Shown here: positions 8,027-17,498 of the stretch, one piece after another
Layout: each line of letters starts with the position of its first letter
Position numbering within the stretch: position 1 is the first letter of the stretch
Position numbers and translations under genes: made by a program
Source: Streptomyces sp. MUM 178J
Lineage (GTDB): Bacteria; Actinomycetota; Actinomycetes; Streptomycetales; Streptomycetaceae
DNA: 64,000 bases
Assembly: GCF_022414575.1 (NCBI RefSeq)
Contig: NZ_JADWYQ010000016.1
Location: 1-64,000, forward strand
Direction of reading: 5' to 3'
Notes under the pieces: model-generated
What the model saw: only the letters and a program-made list of their open reading frames with translations
Database searches by the model: none
What the model was told of the DNA's origin: nothing

Positions 8027-8758
8027 CTAGACCGCACGCGCCCCCGCCGCCCACCGCTCAGCCGTCCGAGGCCCCACCCCCAGGGTGAACGCGGCCGCCA
8101 GATCTGCCCCCGTATCCACGTCCTGCCGTACCGAATCGACCCCGTCCAGCACGATTTCCACGGCCCCCGACGCCAAATGACGACACCGTGAAGGGCCGCC
8201 GAAAGCCGGTTGCAATTCGCTCCCGGACGCGGCCGTCAGCAATGTGGTGCCGATTCCTGCGGCATCCGTCAGAAATGCCCGTGGAAATGCCGAAGCACGC
8301 GTGAGTACCCGTGCCAATTCCCCGGGCCGCAATGCGGGAAGGTCGGCGTTGAGCGCGGCGAGCGGCGCGCCCGGCCGCAGGGATCGCACCGTGCGCGCCC
8401 CGTGCGCCAGCGCGGCGTTGAGCCCCGCGCCCGGGGAGTCCGGCACGATGCACGCCCCCAGCGCGGCCAGTCCGGCCGCGGCCGCGGGGTCGTCCGTGAC
8501 GACCGACACATCGGCGACAGCGGGGCTGGCCAGCGCCGCGGCCACCGTGTCCAGCGCGAAGGCGAGCGCGAGCCGTGGCCGCAGCAGCGCGTCGGCCGCG
8601 GCCGAGAGCCTGCTCTTGGCCAGTGCCAGCGGCTTCAGCGGGACGATCAGCGACCAGCGGACCGGCGGATCGCTCCACGCGGCGGTCGTGGCGGCTGTGG
8701 CGTCCGTGGCCCGAATGGCGTCCGTGGCAAGCTCTCCGTCCGTGCGCATCGGGCCCAT
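8027..8758 (-). CDS. cofC: CofC/FbiD guanylyltransferase (coenzyme F420 synthesis)
   Basis: Transfers GMP to a phospho-three-carbon acid (phospholactate or phosphoenolpyruvate), the first committed step to coenzyme F420. The 243-residue protein has the nucleotidyltransferase signature WSLIVPLKPLALAKSRLS, then [23 protein letters not shown] and ALNADLPALRPGEL, which hold the GTP and metal contacts. The start at ATG 8758 (or 8749) lacks a clear ribosome site. The N-terminal ~30 residues, rich in ATDA/TAAT repeats, are poorly conserved. Divergent from plsC. Confidence 0.9.
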   Translation of the reverse strand: MGPMRTDGELATDAIRATDATAATTAAWSDPPVRWSLIVPLKPLALAKSRLSAAADALLRPRLALAFALDTVAAALASPAVADVSVVTDDPAAAAGLAALGACIVPDSPGAGLNAALAHGARTVRSLRPGAPLAALNADLPALRPGELARVLTRASAFPRAFLTDAAGIGTTLLTAASGSELQPAFGGPSRCRHLASGAVEIVLDGVDSVRQDVDTGADLAAAFTLGVGPRTAERWAAGARAV

Positions 8759-8896
8759 TGTGGCCCGTGCGCGGGAAGGTCCACAGCGCCGGGCCGACGG
8801 ACGAGGCGTACGGTGTCCTCGACAGACCAGGGGCCTGGGGCGACACTTGACCCCCAGCAGCCAGGCAGTAGCCCGGTCAAAGAGGAAGGTGTCCGA

Positions 8897-9649
8897 GTGT
8901 CCCGCCGTAGAATCGGCTTCTGGTACCGCCTGGCGGCGGTCATCGCGAAACCGCCGCTGTTGATTCTGTTCAAACGGGACTGGCGGGGAATGGAACACAT
9001 TCCGGCCCAGGGCGGATTCATCACCGCGGTCAACCACAACTCATATCTCGATCCCCTCTCCTACGCCCACTTCCAGTACAACACCGGACGAGTGCCGCGC
9101 TTCCTGGCGAAGGACGGGCTGTTCAAGGGCGCGTTCGTCGGCATGATGCTGCGCGGCACCCGGCAGATCCCGGTGTACCGGGAGACCACCAACGCCGTGG
9201 ACGCCTTCCGAGCCGCCGTGGACGCCATCGAGCGGGGCGAGTGCGTTGCCTTCTACCCCGAGGGCACGCTCACCCGCGACCCCGGGATGTGGCCCATGGC
9301 GGGCAAGACCGGGGTCGCGCGCGTCGCTCTGCTCACCAAGGCCCCCGTCATCCCCGTCGCCCAGTGGGGCGCGAATCTGGCGATGCCGCCGTACGCCAAG
9401 GAGAACAAGATCCGGCTCTTCCCGCGCAAGACCCTCCGGGTCAAGGCGGGACCGCCGGTCGATCTGAGCCGCTTCGACGGCGTCGAGCCCACCCCGGAGG
9501 TGCTCCGCGAGGCGACCGAGGCCATCATGGCGGCGATCACCTTGCTGCTGGAGGAGGTGCGCGGCGAGAAGGCCCCGGACCAGCCCTACGATCACCGCAA
9601 CGCACGTGCAGAACAGCGGCGCAAGGCCGCCGGGGAGGGAAGCAAGTGA
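8897..9649 (+). CDS. plsC: 1-acyl-sn-glycerol-3-phosphate acyltransferase
   Basis: Makes phosphatidic acid from lysophosphatidate at the membrane. The HX4D motif is in NHNSYLD (~residue 47), the second motif in FYPEGTLTRD (~116). The N-terminal FWYRLAAVIAKPPLLILF is a membrane-associating helix. The GTG has GAGGAAGG upstream; the frame runs further upstream without homology. It overlaps gpsA by four bases (GTGA), so two glycerolipid steps are coupled. 250 residues, normal. Confidence 0.95.
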   Translation: MSRRRIGFWYRLAAVIAKPPLLILFKRDWRGMEHIPAQGGFITAVNHNSYLDPLSYAHFQYNTGRVPRFLAKDGLFKGAFVGMMLRGTRQIPVYRETTNAVDAFRAAVDAIERGECVAFYPEGTLTRDPGMWPMAGKTGVARVALLTKAPVIPVAQWGANLAMPPYAKENKIRLFPRKTLRVKAGPPVDLSRFDGVEPTPEVLREATEAIMAAITLLLEEVRGEKAPDQPYDHRNARAEQRRKAAGEGSK

Positions 9650-10656
9650 CAGACCCCGCCAAGGCGGCCGTGTTCGGAACCGGCTCGTGGGGAACGGCGT
9701 TCGCCATGGTCCTCGCCGACGCCGGCTGCGAGGTGACCCTGTGGGGCCGGCGCGCGGAGCTCGCCGAAACCGTCAACGCCACCCGCACCAATCCCGACTA
9801 CTTTCCCGGCATCGAACTCCCCGCCCGGATCACGGCCACGACCGACCCGGCGGAAGCGCTGCGCGGCGCGGACTTCGCGGTGCTCGCCATCCCCTCCCAG
9901 ACCCTGCGCGCCAACCTCGCACGGTGGGCCCCGCTGCTGCCCGCCGAGACGATCCTCGTCTCCCTGATGAAGGGCGTCGAACTCGGCACCGCCAAGCGGA
10001 TGAGCGAGGTCATCGAGGAGGTGGCGGGCGTCCCGCCGGAGCGGGTCGCCGTCGTCACCGGCCCCAACCTCGCCAAGGAGATCGCCGAACGCCGCCCGGC
10101 CGCAGCGGTCGTCGCCTGCGTGGACGAATCCGTCGCCCAGCGTCTGCAGGCCGCCTGTCACACCCCGTACTTCCGCCCGTACACCAACACCGACGTCGTC
10201 GGCTGCGAACTGGGCGGCGCGGTCAAGAACGTCATCGGGCTCGCCGTCGGCATCGCGGACGGCATGGGCCTCGGCGACAACGCCAAGGGCTCGCTGATCA
10301 CCCGCGGCCTCGCCGAGACCACGCGCCTCGGCCTGGCCATGGGCGCCGACCCGCTGACCTTCTCCGGCCTCGCGGGCCTGGGCGACCTGGTCGCCACCTG
10401 CTCCTCCCCGCTCTCCCGCAACCACACCTTCGGCACCAACCTCGGGCGCGGAATGACCCTCCAGGAGACCATCGCGGTCACCAAGCAGACCGCCGAGGGT
10501 GTCAAGTCCTGCGAGTCGGTGCTGGATCTGGCGCGCCGCCACGGCGTCGACATGCCGATCACCGAGATGGTCGTCGGCATCGTCCACGAGGGCAAGCCGC
10601 CGGCGGTTGCGCTGAAGGAACTGATGTCGCGCAGCGCGAAGGCGGAGCGCCGCTGA
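9646..10656 (+). CDS. gpsA: Glycerol-3-phosphate dehydrogenase [NAD(P)+]
   Basis: Reduces dihydroxyacetone phosphate to sn-glycerol 3-phosphate for phospholipids. Rossmann motif AVFGTGSWGTAFAMVLADAG at the N-terminus, GPNLAKEI (~residue 142), and GGAVKNVIGLAVGIADGMG with the catalytic Lys. 336 residues, normal. GTG 9646 overlaps the plsC stop and has GGGAGGGAAG before it. The next gap is repeat-filled. Confidence 0.97.
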   Translation: MTDPAKAAVFGTGSWGTAFAMVLADAGCEVTLWGRRAELAETVNATRTNPDYFPGIELPARITATTDPAEALRGADFAVLAIPSQTLRANLARWAPLLPAETILVSLMKGVELGTAKRMSEVIEEVAGVPPERVAVVTGPNLAKEIAERRPAAAVVACVDESVAQRLQAACHTPYFRPYTNTDVVGCELGGAVKNVIGLAVGIADGMGLGDNAKGSLITRGLAETTRLGLAMGADPLTFSGLAGLGDLVATCSSPLSRNHTFGTNLGRGMTLQETIAVTKQTAEGVKSCESVLDLARRHGVDMPITEMVVGIVHEGKPPAVALKELMSRSAKAERR

Positions 10657-11097
10657 TCGCCCACCCCGGGGGCTCCGCGCCTCGATCTCACCCAGACCCC
10701 CGGACGCCGTCCGGCGGCGCCCCCAGGGGTACACCCCGGAGGTGCCTCCAGGCGGGCCCGGATGTGCGCCTCGAACTCCCCGGCTGCCTCGCCTCGGAGC
10801 CCGTCCGGGCCCCGGAGGCACCCCCGGGCGAGGCTTGATTGTGCTGCCCTCGCCGCCTCAAACGCCGGCGAGGCTTGAAGCCGCCCGCCTTGCGGGCAAC
10901 TCCAGCCCGTCGGGGGCGCCTCCCGGACGAAGTCCGGGGGAGTTCGAGGAGACGGCCTTCAGGCCGTACCGGGGCCGGGGGCTGAGCCCCCGGTTTCGGG
11001 AAGGGGGCGGGGTGGGCAAGAGGCCCCACAGGCGCACCCCGACGCACCGTCCACAGGGCTCCACGCCCCTCACCCCGCAAGGTAGTCTCATCGCGAT
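10657..11097. repeat. GC-rich repeat-bearing gap between gpsA and ddl
   Basis: About 440 bases with no gene. It holds CCTCAAACGCCGGCGAGG (inverted copy of the 7535-7960 unit), CCTCCCGGACGAAGTCCGGG and a CCGGGGGCTGAGCCCCCGG box followed by TTTCGGGAAGGGGGCGGGG. These match boxes near 2640-2740, 17520-17570 and 24240-24300. The last 20 bases carry TAGTCT (11083-11088), a -10 candidate for ddl. Confidence 0.7.
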
Positions 11098-12273
11098 ATG
11101 AGCACCGAGAACCACTCCCAGAGCCCCCTCCCTCCCCACTCCGGAGGGGAGTCGCTCCGCAAGCCGCGCGTGGCCGTCGTGTTCGGCGGGCGCAGTTCCG
11201 AGCACGGCATCTCGGTCGTCACGGCCGGCGCCGTCCTGCGCGCCATCGACCGGACCAAGTACGACGTGCTGCCCATCGGCATCACCGCCGACGGCCGCTG
11301 GGCGCTCACCGGTGACGATCCGGACCGGATGGCGATCGCCGACCGCACGGTGCCGGACGTCGCCCGGCTCGCCGAGTCGGAAGAGGGCGGCGTCGTCCTC
11401 TCCGTCGACCCGGGCAGCCGCGAAGTCGTCTACACGGAGCCCGGCGCCGTGCCCAAGGCGCTCGGCGAGGTCGACGTGGTCTTCCCCGTGCTGCACGGCC
11501 CGTACGGGGAGGACGGCACCCTCCAGGGCATGCTGGAGCTCGCGGGCGTCCCGTACGTCGGCTCCGGCGTCCTCGCCTCCGCCGTCGGGCAGGACAAGGA
11601 GTACATGAAGCGGATCTTCATCTCCTTCGGGCTCCCCGTCGGCCCGTACACCGTGCTCCGCCCCCGGGAGTGGGAGCAGGACGCTTCAGCGGCCCGGAAG
11701 AAGATCATCGACTTTGCCGCGGACCACGGCTGGCCGCTCTTCGTCAAGCCCGCGCGCGCCGGTTCGTCCATCGGCATCACCAAGGTCGACGACCTCTCCG
11801 GCCTCGAGGCCGCGATAGAGGAGGCCCAGCGCCACGACCCCAAGATCATCGTGGAGGCGCTGGTCCGCGGCCGCGAGATCGAGTGCGGGGTGCTGGAGTT
11901 CGAGGACGGGCCGCGGGCCAGTGTGCCGGCCGAGATCCCGCCGGTCAGCTCGCACGACTTCTACGACTTCGAGGCCAAGTACATCGACTCGGCCTCTGGT
12001 GTCGTGCCCGCGCCGCTGACCGACGAGCAGACCGCCGAGGTGCGCCGTCTCGCGATCGAGGCCTTCGACGCCGCCTCCTGCGAGGGCCTGGTCCGCGCCG
12101 ACTTCTTCCTCACCGAGGAGGGCCGGTTTGTGATCAACGAGATCAACACGATGCCCGGCTTCACGCCGATCTCGATGTACCCGCGCATGTGGGAGGAGAG
12201 CGGTGTGGGTTACCCGGAGCTGGTGGACCGGCTGATCCAGGCCGCGCTCAACCGCTCGACCGGGCTGCGCTGA
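11098..12273 (+). CDS. ddl: D-alanine--D-alanine ligase
   Basis: Joins two D-Ala for peptidoglycan. ATP-grasp fold: VAVVFGGRSSEHGISVVTAG near residue 25, PVLHGPYGEDGTLQGMLELA, PLFVKPARAGSSIGITKV, and VINEINTMPGFTPISMYPR with metal-binding residues. 391 residues, with a ~23-residue polar N-terminal extension. There is no ribosome site, but TAGTCT lies 9 bases upstream, so the message may be leaderless. Nothing shows D-lactate specificity. Confidence 0.96.
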   Translation: MSTENHSQSPLPPHSGGESLRKPRVAVVFGGRSSEHGISVVTAGAVLRAIDRTKYDVLPIGITADGRWALTGDDPDRMAIADRTVPDVARLAESEEGGVVLSVDPGSREVVYTEPGAVPKALGEVDVVFPVLHGPYGEDGTLQGMLELAGVPYVGSGVLASAVGQDKEYMKRIFISFGLPVGPYTVLRPREWEQDASAARKKIIDFAADHGWPLFVKPARAGSSIGITKVDDLSGLEAAIEEAQRHDPKIIVEALVRGREIECGVLEFEDGPRASVPAEIPPVSSHDFYDFEAKYIDSASGVVPAPLTDEQTAEVRRLAIEAFDAASCEGLVRADFFLTEEGRFVINEINTMPGFTPISMYPRMWEESGVGYPELVDRLIQAALNRSTGLR

Positions 12274-12313
12274 AGAAGGTCCCCCGGCTGCCCCGCCGGC
12301 AGCCCGCCGCGGC

Positions 12314-12805
12314 CTACAGGCTGGCGGGGATCGTCTTCTCGACGGCCTCCGCCAGCCCGGCCAGCGGCCCGGCGTCATGTGCGTACCGCTCGTCCAGCGC
12401 GACCTCGACATAGGTGGTGCGGTACGTCGTGGTGAACCGGGGACCGGCGCCCTCCTCGCCCGTGCGCTCCTCCACCAGCCAGCCGACCCCGTTCGCTTCC
12501 AGCCCCTGGGACTGGGGATCGTCCATGGCCTGGGGCCGCGGCACCCCGCAGCGCAGTACGATCGCGCCATCGCCCCAGGCGGCGGTGTACTCGGAGGCCG
12601 GCTGCGGATCGCGGCGGCTCTGGCCCGCGACGGACTCCGGAAGCTCCTCGTCCAGCGCACGGCACAGAGCGGCCTCCGCGGGCGGCGGGCTGGGAACCGC
12701 CGCCCGCACCGTCGCGTCCGTGGGAGAGCAGCCCACGGCGGCCGACACAAGCACGGTGGCGGCAGCGGCGGACAGACAGAGGGGCCGGCGGCGGGAAATT
12801 GTCAC
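12314..12805 (-). CDS. DUF3515 lipoprotein
   Basis: 163 residues: n-region ISRRRPLCL, hydrophobic stretch and lipobox VSAAVGC (Cys ~26), so predicted to be lipid-anchored outside the membrane. The rest (CRALDEELPESVAG, AAWGDGAIVLRCGVPRPQA, TTYRTTYVEVALDERYA) matches DUF3515, an actinobacterial family of unknown role. GTG start, no strong ribosome site. Convergent with ddl; a weak hairpin (12286-12304) separates them. Confidence 0.9.
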   Translation of the reverse strand: MTISRRRPLCLSAAAATVLVSAAVGCSPTDATVRAAVPSPPPAEAALCRALDEELPESVAGQSRRDPQPASEYTAAWGDGAIVLRCGVPRPQAMDDPQSQGLEANGVGWLVEERTGEEGAGPRFTTTYRTTYVEVALDERYAHDAGPLAGLAEAVEKTIPASL

Positions 12806-12825
12806 CGGCCAAGCGTAGACGGGGG

Positions 12826-13059
12826 CTACAGATGCACGACCGGGCAGGTCAGAGTACGGGTGATGCCTTCCACCTGCTGGACCTTGGCGACCACCATGCG
12901 GCCGAGGCCGTCAACCGTGTCCGCCTGGGCGCGGACGATCACGTCATAGGGCCCGGTCACGTCCTCGGCCTGGATCACTCCCGGGATCTTGCTGATGACC
13001 TCGGCGACGACCGACGCTTTGCCCACCTCGGTCTGGATGAGGATGTACGCCTGTACCAC
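12826..13059 (-). CDS. Stand-alone Lrp/AsnC ligand-binding domain protein
   Basis: 77 residues beginning VVQAYILIQTEVGKASVVAE and ending in TLTCPVVHL, a single RAM (Lrp effector) domain without a DNA-binding domain. Such proteins form oligomers and may bind amino acids or partner with full-length Lrp proteins (family knowledge). GTG 13059 has a clear GGAGG four bases upstream; the longer in-frame extension is arginine-rich noncoding sequence. Confidence 0.9.
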   Translation of the reverse strand: MVQAYILIQTEVGKASVVAEVISKIPGVIQAEDVTGPYDVIVRAQADTVDGLGRMVVAKVQQVEGITRTLTCPVVHL

Positions 13060-13305
13060 GGAACCTCCAGGTCGGCCACGAGGATTCGTGTTCGGGGGAA
13101 AGGGACGCCACGGTATCGCGTCGCCGCGGGCCAGGGGGAGACCCGGGCCTCGTGGACGCGCGAAGCGCGGCGCGCACGAGCCGGACGCCGGGTGGGCGGC
13201 CGACGCTACGCGGGCGCCCGACGCCATGCGTGCCGGACGCCATGCGTGCCGGACGCCGTGCAGGCTGGCGCACAAGGCGGCACAGGGGATAAGAGAAGTC
13301 GAGGT

Positions 13306-13341
13306 GTCTCTTGACGGTACCCGGGTCTCTTGACGGTACCC
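13306..13341 (+). repeat. 19-bp tandem repeat with two TTGACG boxes upstream of thiL
   Basis: GTCTCTTGACGGTACCC occurs at 13306-13322 and again at 13325-13341. Each copy has a TTGACG that could act as a -35 element, but no good -10 is seen at the right distance. The left flank also has a duplicated GACGCCATGCGTGCCG (about 13220-13250). Confidence 0.6.
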
Positions 13342-13427
13342 AGGACGACAACCGCCCGCGACCGCGGGCGGAGCGAGCGGACAGCCCGGCCGGACGGTCC
13401 GGCCGGGCCACGGAGAGGTGGGACTCG

Positions 13428-14390
13428 GTGAAGGGCACTGTGGGCGAGCTGGGGGAGTTCGGGCTGATCAGAGAGCTCACCTCCCGGCTCACCTCCACTC
13501 CTGCGGTGCGGCTCGGCCCCGGCGACGACGCCGCTGTCGTGGCCGCCCCCGACCGCAGGGTCGTGGCCAGCACGGACCTCCTCCTGGAGGGACGGCACTT
13601 CCGCCGCGACTGGTCGACCGCGTACGACGTGGGCCGCAAGGCCGCCGCGCAGAACCTCGCGGACATCGCGGCCATGGGCGCCGTGCCCACCGCGCTGCTG
13701 CTCGGCCTCGTCGTGCCGGCCGAACTCCCGGTCACCTGGGCGACCGAGCTGATGGACGGCATCCGTGACGAGTGCCAGGTCGCGGGGGCGGCCGTGGTCG
13801 GGGGCGATGTCGTACGCGGCGACGTCATCACGCTCGCGATCACCGCGCTCGGCGATCTGCGCAACCACGAGCCGGTCACCCGGGCAGGCGCCCAGCCCGG
13901 CGACGTCGTGGCCTACACCGGATGGCTCGGCTGGTCGGCGGCCGGGCACGCGGTCCTCTCCCGCGGCTTCCGCTCCCCGCGAGCCTTCGTCGAGGCCCAC
14001 CGCAGGCCCGAGCCGCCGTACCACGCGGGCCCCGCGGCCGCCGGTCTGGGCGCCACCGCCATGTGCGACATCAGCGACGGGCTGGTCGCCGACCTCGGGC
14101 ACATCGCGGAGGCAAGCAAGGTCCGCATCGATCTGCGGTCCGGCAGCATCGACATCCCGAGCCAGATGAACGACATCGGGCAGGCCGTCGGCGTCGACCC
14201 GATCCAGTGGGTGCTGACCGGGGGCGAGGACCACGCCATCGTCGCCACCTTCCCGCCGGATGTGAAGCTGCCCGCCCGCTGGAAGGTGATCGGCGAGGTG
14301 CTCAACCCGTCGGCGCTGCCGCAGGTCACCGTGGACGGCGCACCCTGGACCAGCAAGAGCGGCTGGGACCACTTCGGGGAGAGCGAGTGA
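13428..14390 (+). CDS. thiL: Thiamine-monophosphate kinase
   Basis: Phosphorylates thiamine monophosphate to the active diphosphate. AIR-synthase-like fold: [11 protein letters not shown] (residue ~28), [25 protein letters not shown], and [17 protein letters not shown] start at GTG 13428 ([18 protein letters not shown]), with GGAGAGG upstream, giving 320 residues; the longer frame adds 39 charged residues. It overlaps thiD by four bases (GTGA), forming a two-gene thiamine kinase unit. No TPP riboswitch is visible upstream. Confidence 0.95.
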   Translation: MKGTVGELGEFGLIRELTSRLTSTPAVRLGPGDDAAVVAAPDRRVVASTDLLLEGRHFRRDWSTAYDVGRKAAAQNLADIAAMGAVPTALLLGLVVPAELPVTWATELMDGIRDECQVAGAAVVGGDVVRGDVITLAITALGDLRNHEPVTRAGAQPGDVVAYTGWLGWSAAGHAVLSRGFRSPRAFVEAHRRPEPPYHAGPAAAGLGATAMCDISDGLVADLGHIAEASKVRIDLRSGSIDIPSQMNDIGQAVGVDPIQWVLTGGEDHAIVATFPPDVKLPARWKVIGEVLNPSALPQVTVDGAPWTSKSGWDHFGESE

Positions 14391-15250
14391 CGGGGATGCC
14401 GGACGGGGCGCACGCGCCGGACGGGACGGGCCCGGCGGGCGCGTCCGCCCGGCCCCCGTCCGCGCCGCCCAGAGTGCTGACCGTCGCCGGGTCCGACTCC
14501 GGCGGCGGAGCCGGCGTCCAGGCCGACCTCAAGACCATGCTGGCGCTCGGCGTACACGGCATGAGCGTCGTCACCGCCGTCACCGCGCAGAACTCGCAGG
14601 GCGTACAGGGCGCGTGGGAACTGCCCGTCGAGGCGGTGCGAGCCCAGTACCGCAGCGTCGTCGACGACATCGGCGTCCAGGCCGTGAAGACCGGGATGCT
14701 GGCGTCCGCGGAGCTCGTGGAGACCGTCGCGGAGCTGCTGGCGGAGACGGACGCCCCAGTGGTCGTGGACCCCGTCGGGGTCTCCAAGCACGGGGACGCG
14801 CTGCTCGCCGATTCGGCACTCGGCTCCGTACGCACCCGGCTGCTGCCGACGGCGACCGTGGCCACCCCGAATCTGGACGAGACGGCGCAGCTCACCGGTG
14901 TACGAGTGGAGAGCGAGGCGGATCTGCCGCGGGCGGCTCAGGCCCTGCTGGGATACGGCCCGCGATGGGCGCTCATCAAGGGCGGACACCTTGCGGGAGA
15001 CGCCGTCGACCTGCTGACGGACGGCTCCGAGGAGCACTGGCTGCGTGCTCCCCGCCATGAGAACCGTCATACCCACGGCACGGGCTGCACGCTGGCCTCG
15101 GCGATCGCGGTCGGCCTGGCGAAGGGGCTGGACGTGCCGGAGGCGGTGCGGCAGGCCAAGGAGTATGTGACGGGCGCGATCGCGGCCGGGTTCGCACTGG
15201 GCGCGGGGATCGGCCCCGTCGACCACGCCTGGCGGCAGCGCCGACGCTGA
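14387..15250 (+). CDS. thiD: Hydroxymethylpyrimidine/phosphomethylpyrimidine kinase
   Basis: Phosphorylates HMP twice for thiamine synthesis. Ribokinase fold: [20 protein letters not shown] (~residue 30), [28 protein letters not shown], and [20 protein letters not shown] with the catalytic Asp/Cys loop. The first ~25 residues are a Gly/Ala/Pro-rich extension. GTG 14387 overlaps the thiL stop; an ATG at 14396 is an alternative. 287 residues. Confidence 0.95.
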   Translation: MTGMPDGAHAPDGTGPAGASARPPSAPPRVLTVAGSDSGGGAGVQADLKTMLALGVHGMSVVTAVTAQNSQGVQGAWELPVEAVRAQYRSVVDDIGVQAVKTGMLASAELVETVAELLAETDAPVVVDPVGVSKHGDALLADSALGSVRTRLLPTATVATPNLDETAQLTGVRVESEADLPRAAQALLGYGPRWALIKGGHLAGDAVDLLTDGSEEHWLRAPRHENRHTHGTGCTLASAIAVGLAKGLDVPEAVRQAKEYVTGAIAAGFALGAGIGPVDHAWRQRRR

Positions 15251-15392
15251 CGGCGGGGCCGCCGCCGAGGGCCGGCCGAGGCGCTCGCCCGAGTCGGCGG
15301 CGGAGCGCCCTTGGCCCGAGGGGGAATCCCGGAGCCGGCCGATCCGTCCGCGGGAAACCCCGGAGCCGGCCGACCCGCCCGCGGGAAAGGCG

Positions 15393-15426
15393 AAAAGCCG
15401 GTCCATCGGCTGATGGACCGGCTTTT
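15393..15426. terminator. Bidirectional terminator between thiD and rpmB
   Basis: A 15-bp perfect stem AAAAGCCGGTCCATC (15393-15407) with its complement at 15412-15426 and loop GGCT. The A-run and T-run at the ends give a U-tract in both directions, fitting a terminator shared by convergent thiD and rpmB. Confidence 0.9.
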
Positions 15427-15465
15427 GAGGCAACCGGAAGGCTGCGCTACGACGAAGCGTCGGCG

Positions 15466-15651
15466 TTAGCGCGAGACCTTGCCGGCCTTGATGCACGAGG
15501 TGCAGGCATTGACGCGCTTCGGCGTCCCGCCGACCACGGTACGCACGCGCTGGATGTTCGGGTTCCAGCGACGGGACGTACGGCGGTGCGAGTGCGAGAT
15601 GTTGTTGCCGAAGCCCGGCCCCTTGCCGCAGACGTCGCAGTTGGCAGCCAC
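15466..15651 (-). CDS. rpmB: 50S ribosomal protein L28
   Basis: 61 residues, starting [20 protein letters not shown] and ending [12 protein letters not shown]. Both CxxC pairs are present, so this is the zinc-binding form, not the zinc-free paralogue that many actinobacteria also carry. GTG 15651 with GGAG nearby. Divergent from the FakA-like gene, which also neighbours rpmB and recG in Firmicutes. Confidence 0.97.
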   Translation of the reverse strand: MAANCDVCGKGPGFGNNISHSHRRTSRRWNPNIQRVRTVVGGTPKRVNACTSCIKAGKVSR

Positions 15652-15887
15652 GGGTCACTCCAAAGACTTCAGATGCACTTACGGTGAATTCCGGCGTGCC
15701 GGAATCAGTGGTCTGATGGTGGCTTTGCCGGGAAACGGCCCGACTCGCATCGGGCAACCGGAGCAGCATACAACGGCTGCGTCCGGGATACGAAACTACC
15801 ATGGTTCCCCCCGCCCCCACCCTGCCCACCGGCCGGAACCGGGTCTACCCTGCGGTGCAGCCCAGTCCGATCAAGGAGGATTGCCCG

Positions 15888-17498
15888 GTGCCGCAGACCC
15901 TCGACGCCGTCGCGGTACGCAGCTGGTGCGCACGGGCGCTGGACGCGCTGGGCCGGGAGCGCGAGGAGATCGATGCGATCAACGTCTACCCGGTCGCGGA
16001 CGCCGACACCGGCACCAATCTGTATCTGACCGTGGAATCGGCGGCCCAGGCGGTCGAGGCGGTCTTCGCGGCGCACGAGGTCGGCTCCTCCAGCCCGGCC
16101 GCAGGCGAAGTCGTCCGCGCGATGGCGCACGGCGCGCTGATCGGGGCCCGCGGCAACTCGGGCACGATCCTGGCGCAGCTGCTGCGCGGCATGGCCGAGC
16201 GGCTCGCCGACGGAGACGAGCTCCCCGGCGCCCTGCGCCGCGCCGCGCAGCTCGCTCGGGAAGCGGTGGCACACCCGGTGGAGGGCACCATCCTCAGCGT
16301 TGCCGGCGCGGCCGCAGACGCGGCGGGCGCATGCACCGACCCGGGGGACGCCGGTGCGGTCGCCAAGGCAGCGTACGAAGGCGCGAGCACGGCACTCGAC
16401 GCGACTCCCGGGCAGCTGGAGGTGCTCGCCCGCGCGGGCGTCGTGGACGCGGGCGGACGCGGGCTGCTCACGGTCCTGGGCGCGCTGGTGGAGTCGGTCT
16501 CCGGCGCCGCCGTCCCGGCGAGGCGCGAAAGGCCCGCCCATCCCGCGCCGCCGCCGGAGCAGTGCGGCGCCGAGGGCGGCCCCGCCTTCGAGGTGATCTA
16601 TTTGCTGGAGGCGGACGACGCGGCGGTGGAGCGGCTGCGGACCCGGCTCGACGGCCTCGGGGACTCGCTGGTCGTCGTCGGCGGCGACGGCCTGTGGAAC
16701 GTGCACGTCCATGTCGACGACGCGGGCGCGGCCGTGGAGGCGGGCGTCGAAGCGGGCCGCCCGTACCGCATCCGCATCACCCACTTCGCGGCCGCCGCCG
16801 GCGCCGGAGCCGCCGCCCCGCCCCGCCGCGAGCCGGTGCAGCGGGCGGTGGTGGCGGTCGTCCCCGCTGAGGGACTGGCCGCCCTGTGCGCCGAGGCCGG
16901 TGCGACGACCGTGCTGGCCCGGCCCGGGGAGCCGCCCGCGAGCGGCGAACTCGTCGACGCCATCCGGCGGGCCCACGCCCGCGAGGTCGTCCTTCTGCCG
17001 AACGACGCAGACCTGCGCCACACCGCGGCCGCCGCCGCGGAACAGGCCCGCACGGAAGGCGTGCGCGTCGCCCTCATCCCCACCCGCGCCGCCGTCCAGG
17101 GCATCGCAGCCCTCGCCGTCCATGAGCCGGGCCGCCGCTTCGACGAGGACGTGGTCGCCATGACGGCGGCCGCGGGCGCCACCCGCTATGCGGAACTGGC
17201 CGTCGCGGAACGCCAGTCCTGGACCACCGCCGGCGTCTGCCAGGCCGGCGACGTCCTCGGCCTCATCGACGGCGACGTCGCCGTCATCGGCCGCGACCTC
17301 GCCGCCACTGCCGAAACGGTCCTCGACCGCATGCTCTCCGCAGGCGGCGAACTGGTCACCCTCATCGCCTCCGACTCCGCGCCCGCCGGGCTGACGGCCC
17401 GCCTGGAATCCCACGTCCGCGAGACGCACCTCGCGGTGGACACGGTGGCGTATGCCGGGGGAGCGGATGCGGCGCCGCTGCGGATAGGGGTGGAGTAG
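15888..17498 (+). CDS. DAK2-domain protein, fatty acid kinase FakA-like
   Basis: 536 residues. The N-terminal ~200 form a DAK2 (DhaL-like) kinase domain with INVYPVADADTGTNLYLTVE (metal/ATP aspartates) and GARGNSGTILAQLLRG. The C-terminal part resembles that of FakA (YloV). FakA with a FakB lipid carrier phosphorylates fatty acids; no FakB is seen nearby. AAGGAGGA sits seven bases before GTG 15888. The recG neighbour matches Firmicute yloV context. Exact substrate is inferred. Confidence 0.86.
   Translation: MPQTLDAVAVRSWCARALDALGREREEIDAINVYPVADADTGTNLYLTVESAAQAVEAVFAAHEVGSSSPAAGEVVRAMAHGALIGARGNSGTILAQLLRGMAERLADGDELPGALRRAAQLAREAVAHPVEGTILSVAGAAADAAGACTDPGDAGAVAKAAYEGASTALDATPGQLEVLARAGVVDAGGRGLLTVLGALVESVSGAAVPARRERPAHPAPPPEQCGAEGGPAFEVIYLLEADDAAVERLRTRLDGLGDSLVVVGGDGLWNVHVHVDDAGAAVEAGVEAGRPYRIRITHFAAAAGAGAAAPPRREPVQRAVVAVVPAEGLAALCAEAGATTVLARPGEPPASGELVDAIRRAHAREVVLLPNDADLRHTAAAAAEQARTEGVRVALIPTRAAVQGIAALAVHEPGRRFDEDVVAMTAAAGATRYAELAVAERQSWTTAGVCQAGDVLGLIDGDVAVIGRDLAATAETVLDRMLSAGGELVTLIASDSAPAGLTARLESHVRETHLAVDTVAYAGGADAAPLRIGVE

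Noticed and set aside
13059..13427. TPP riboswitch upstream of thiL-thiD
   Set aside because: No CUGAGA or ACCUGAUCUGG-type core found in the gap.
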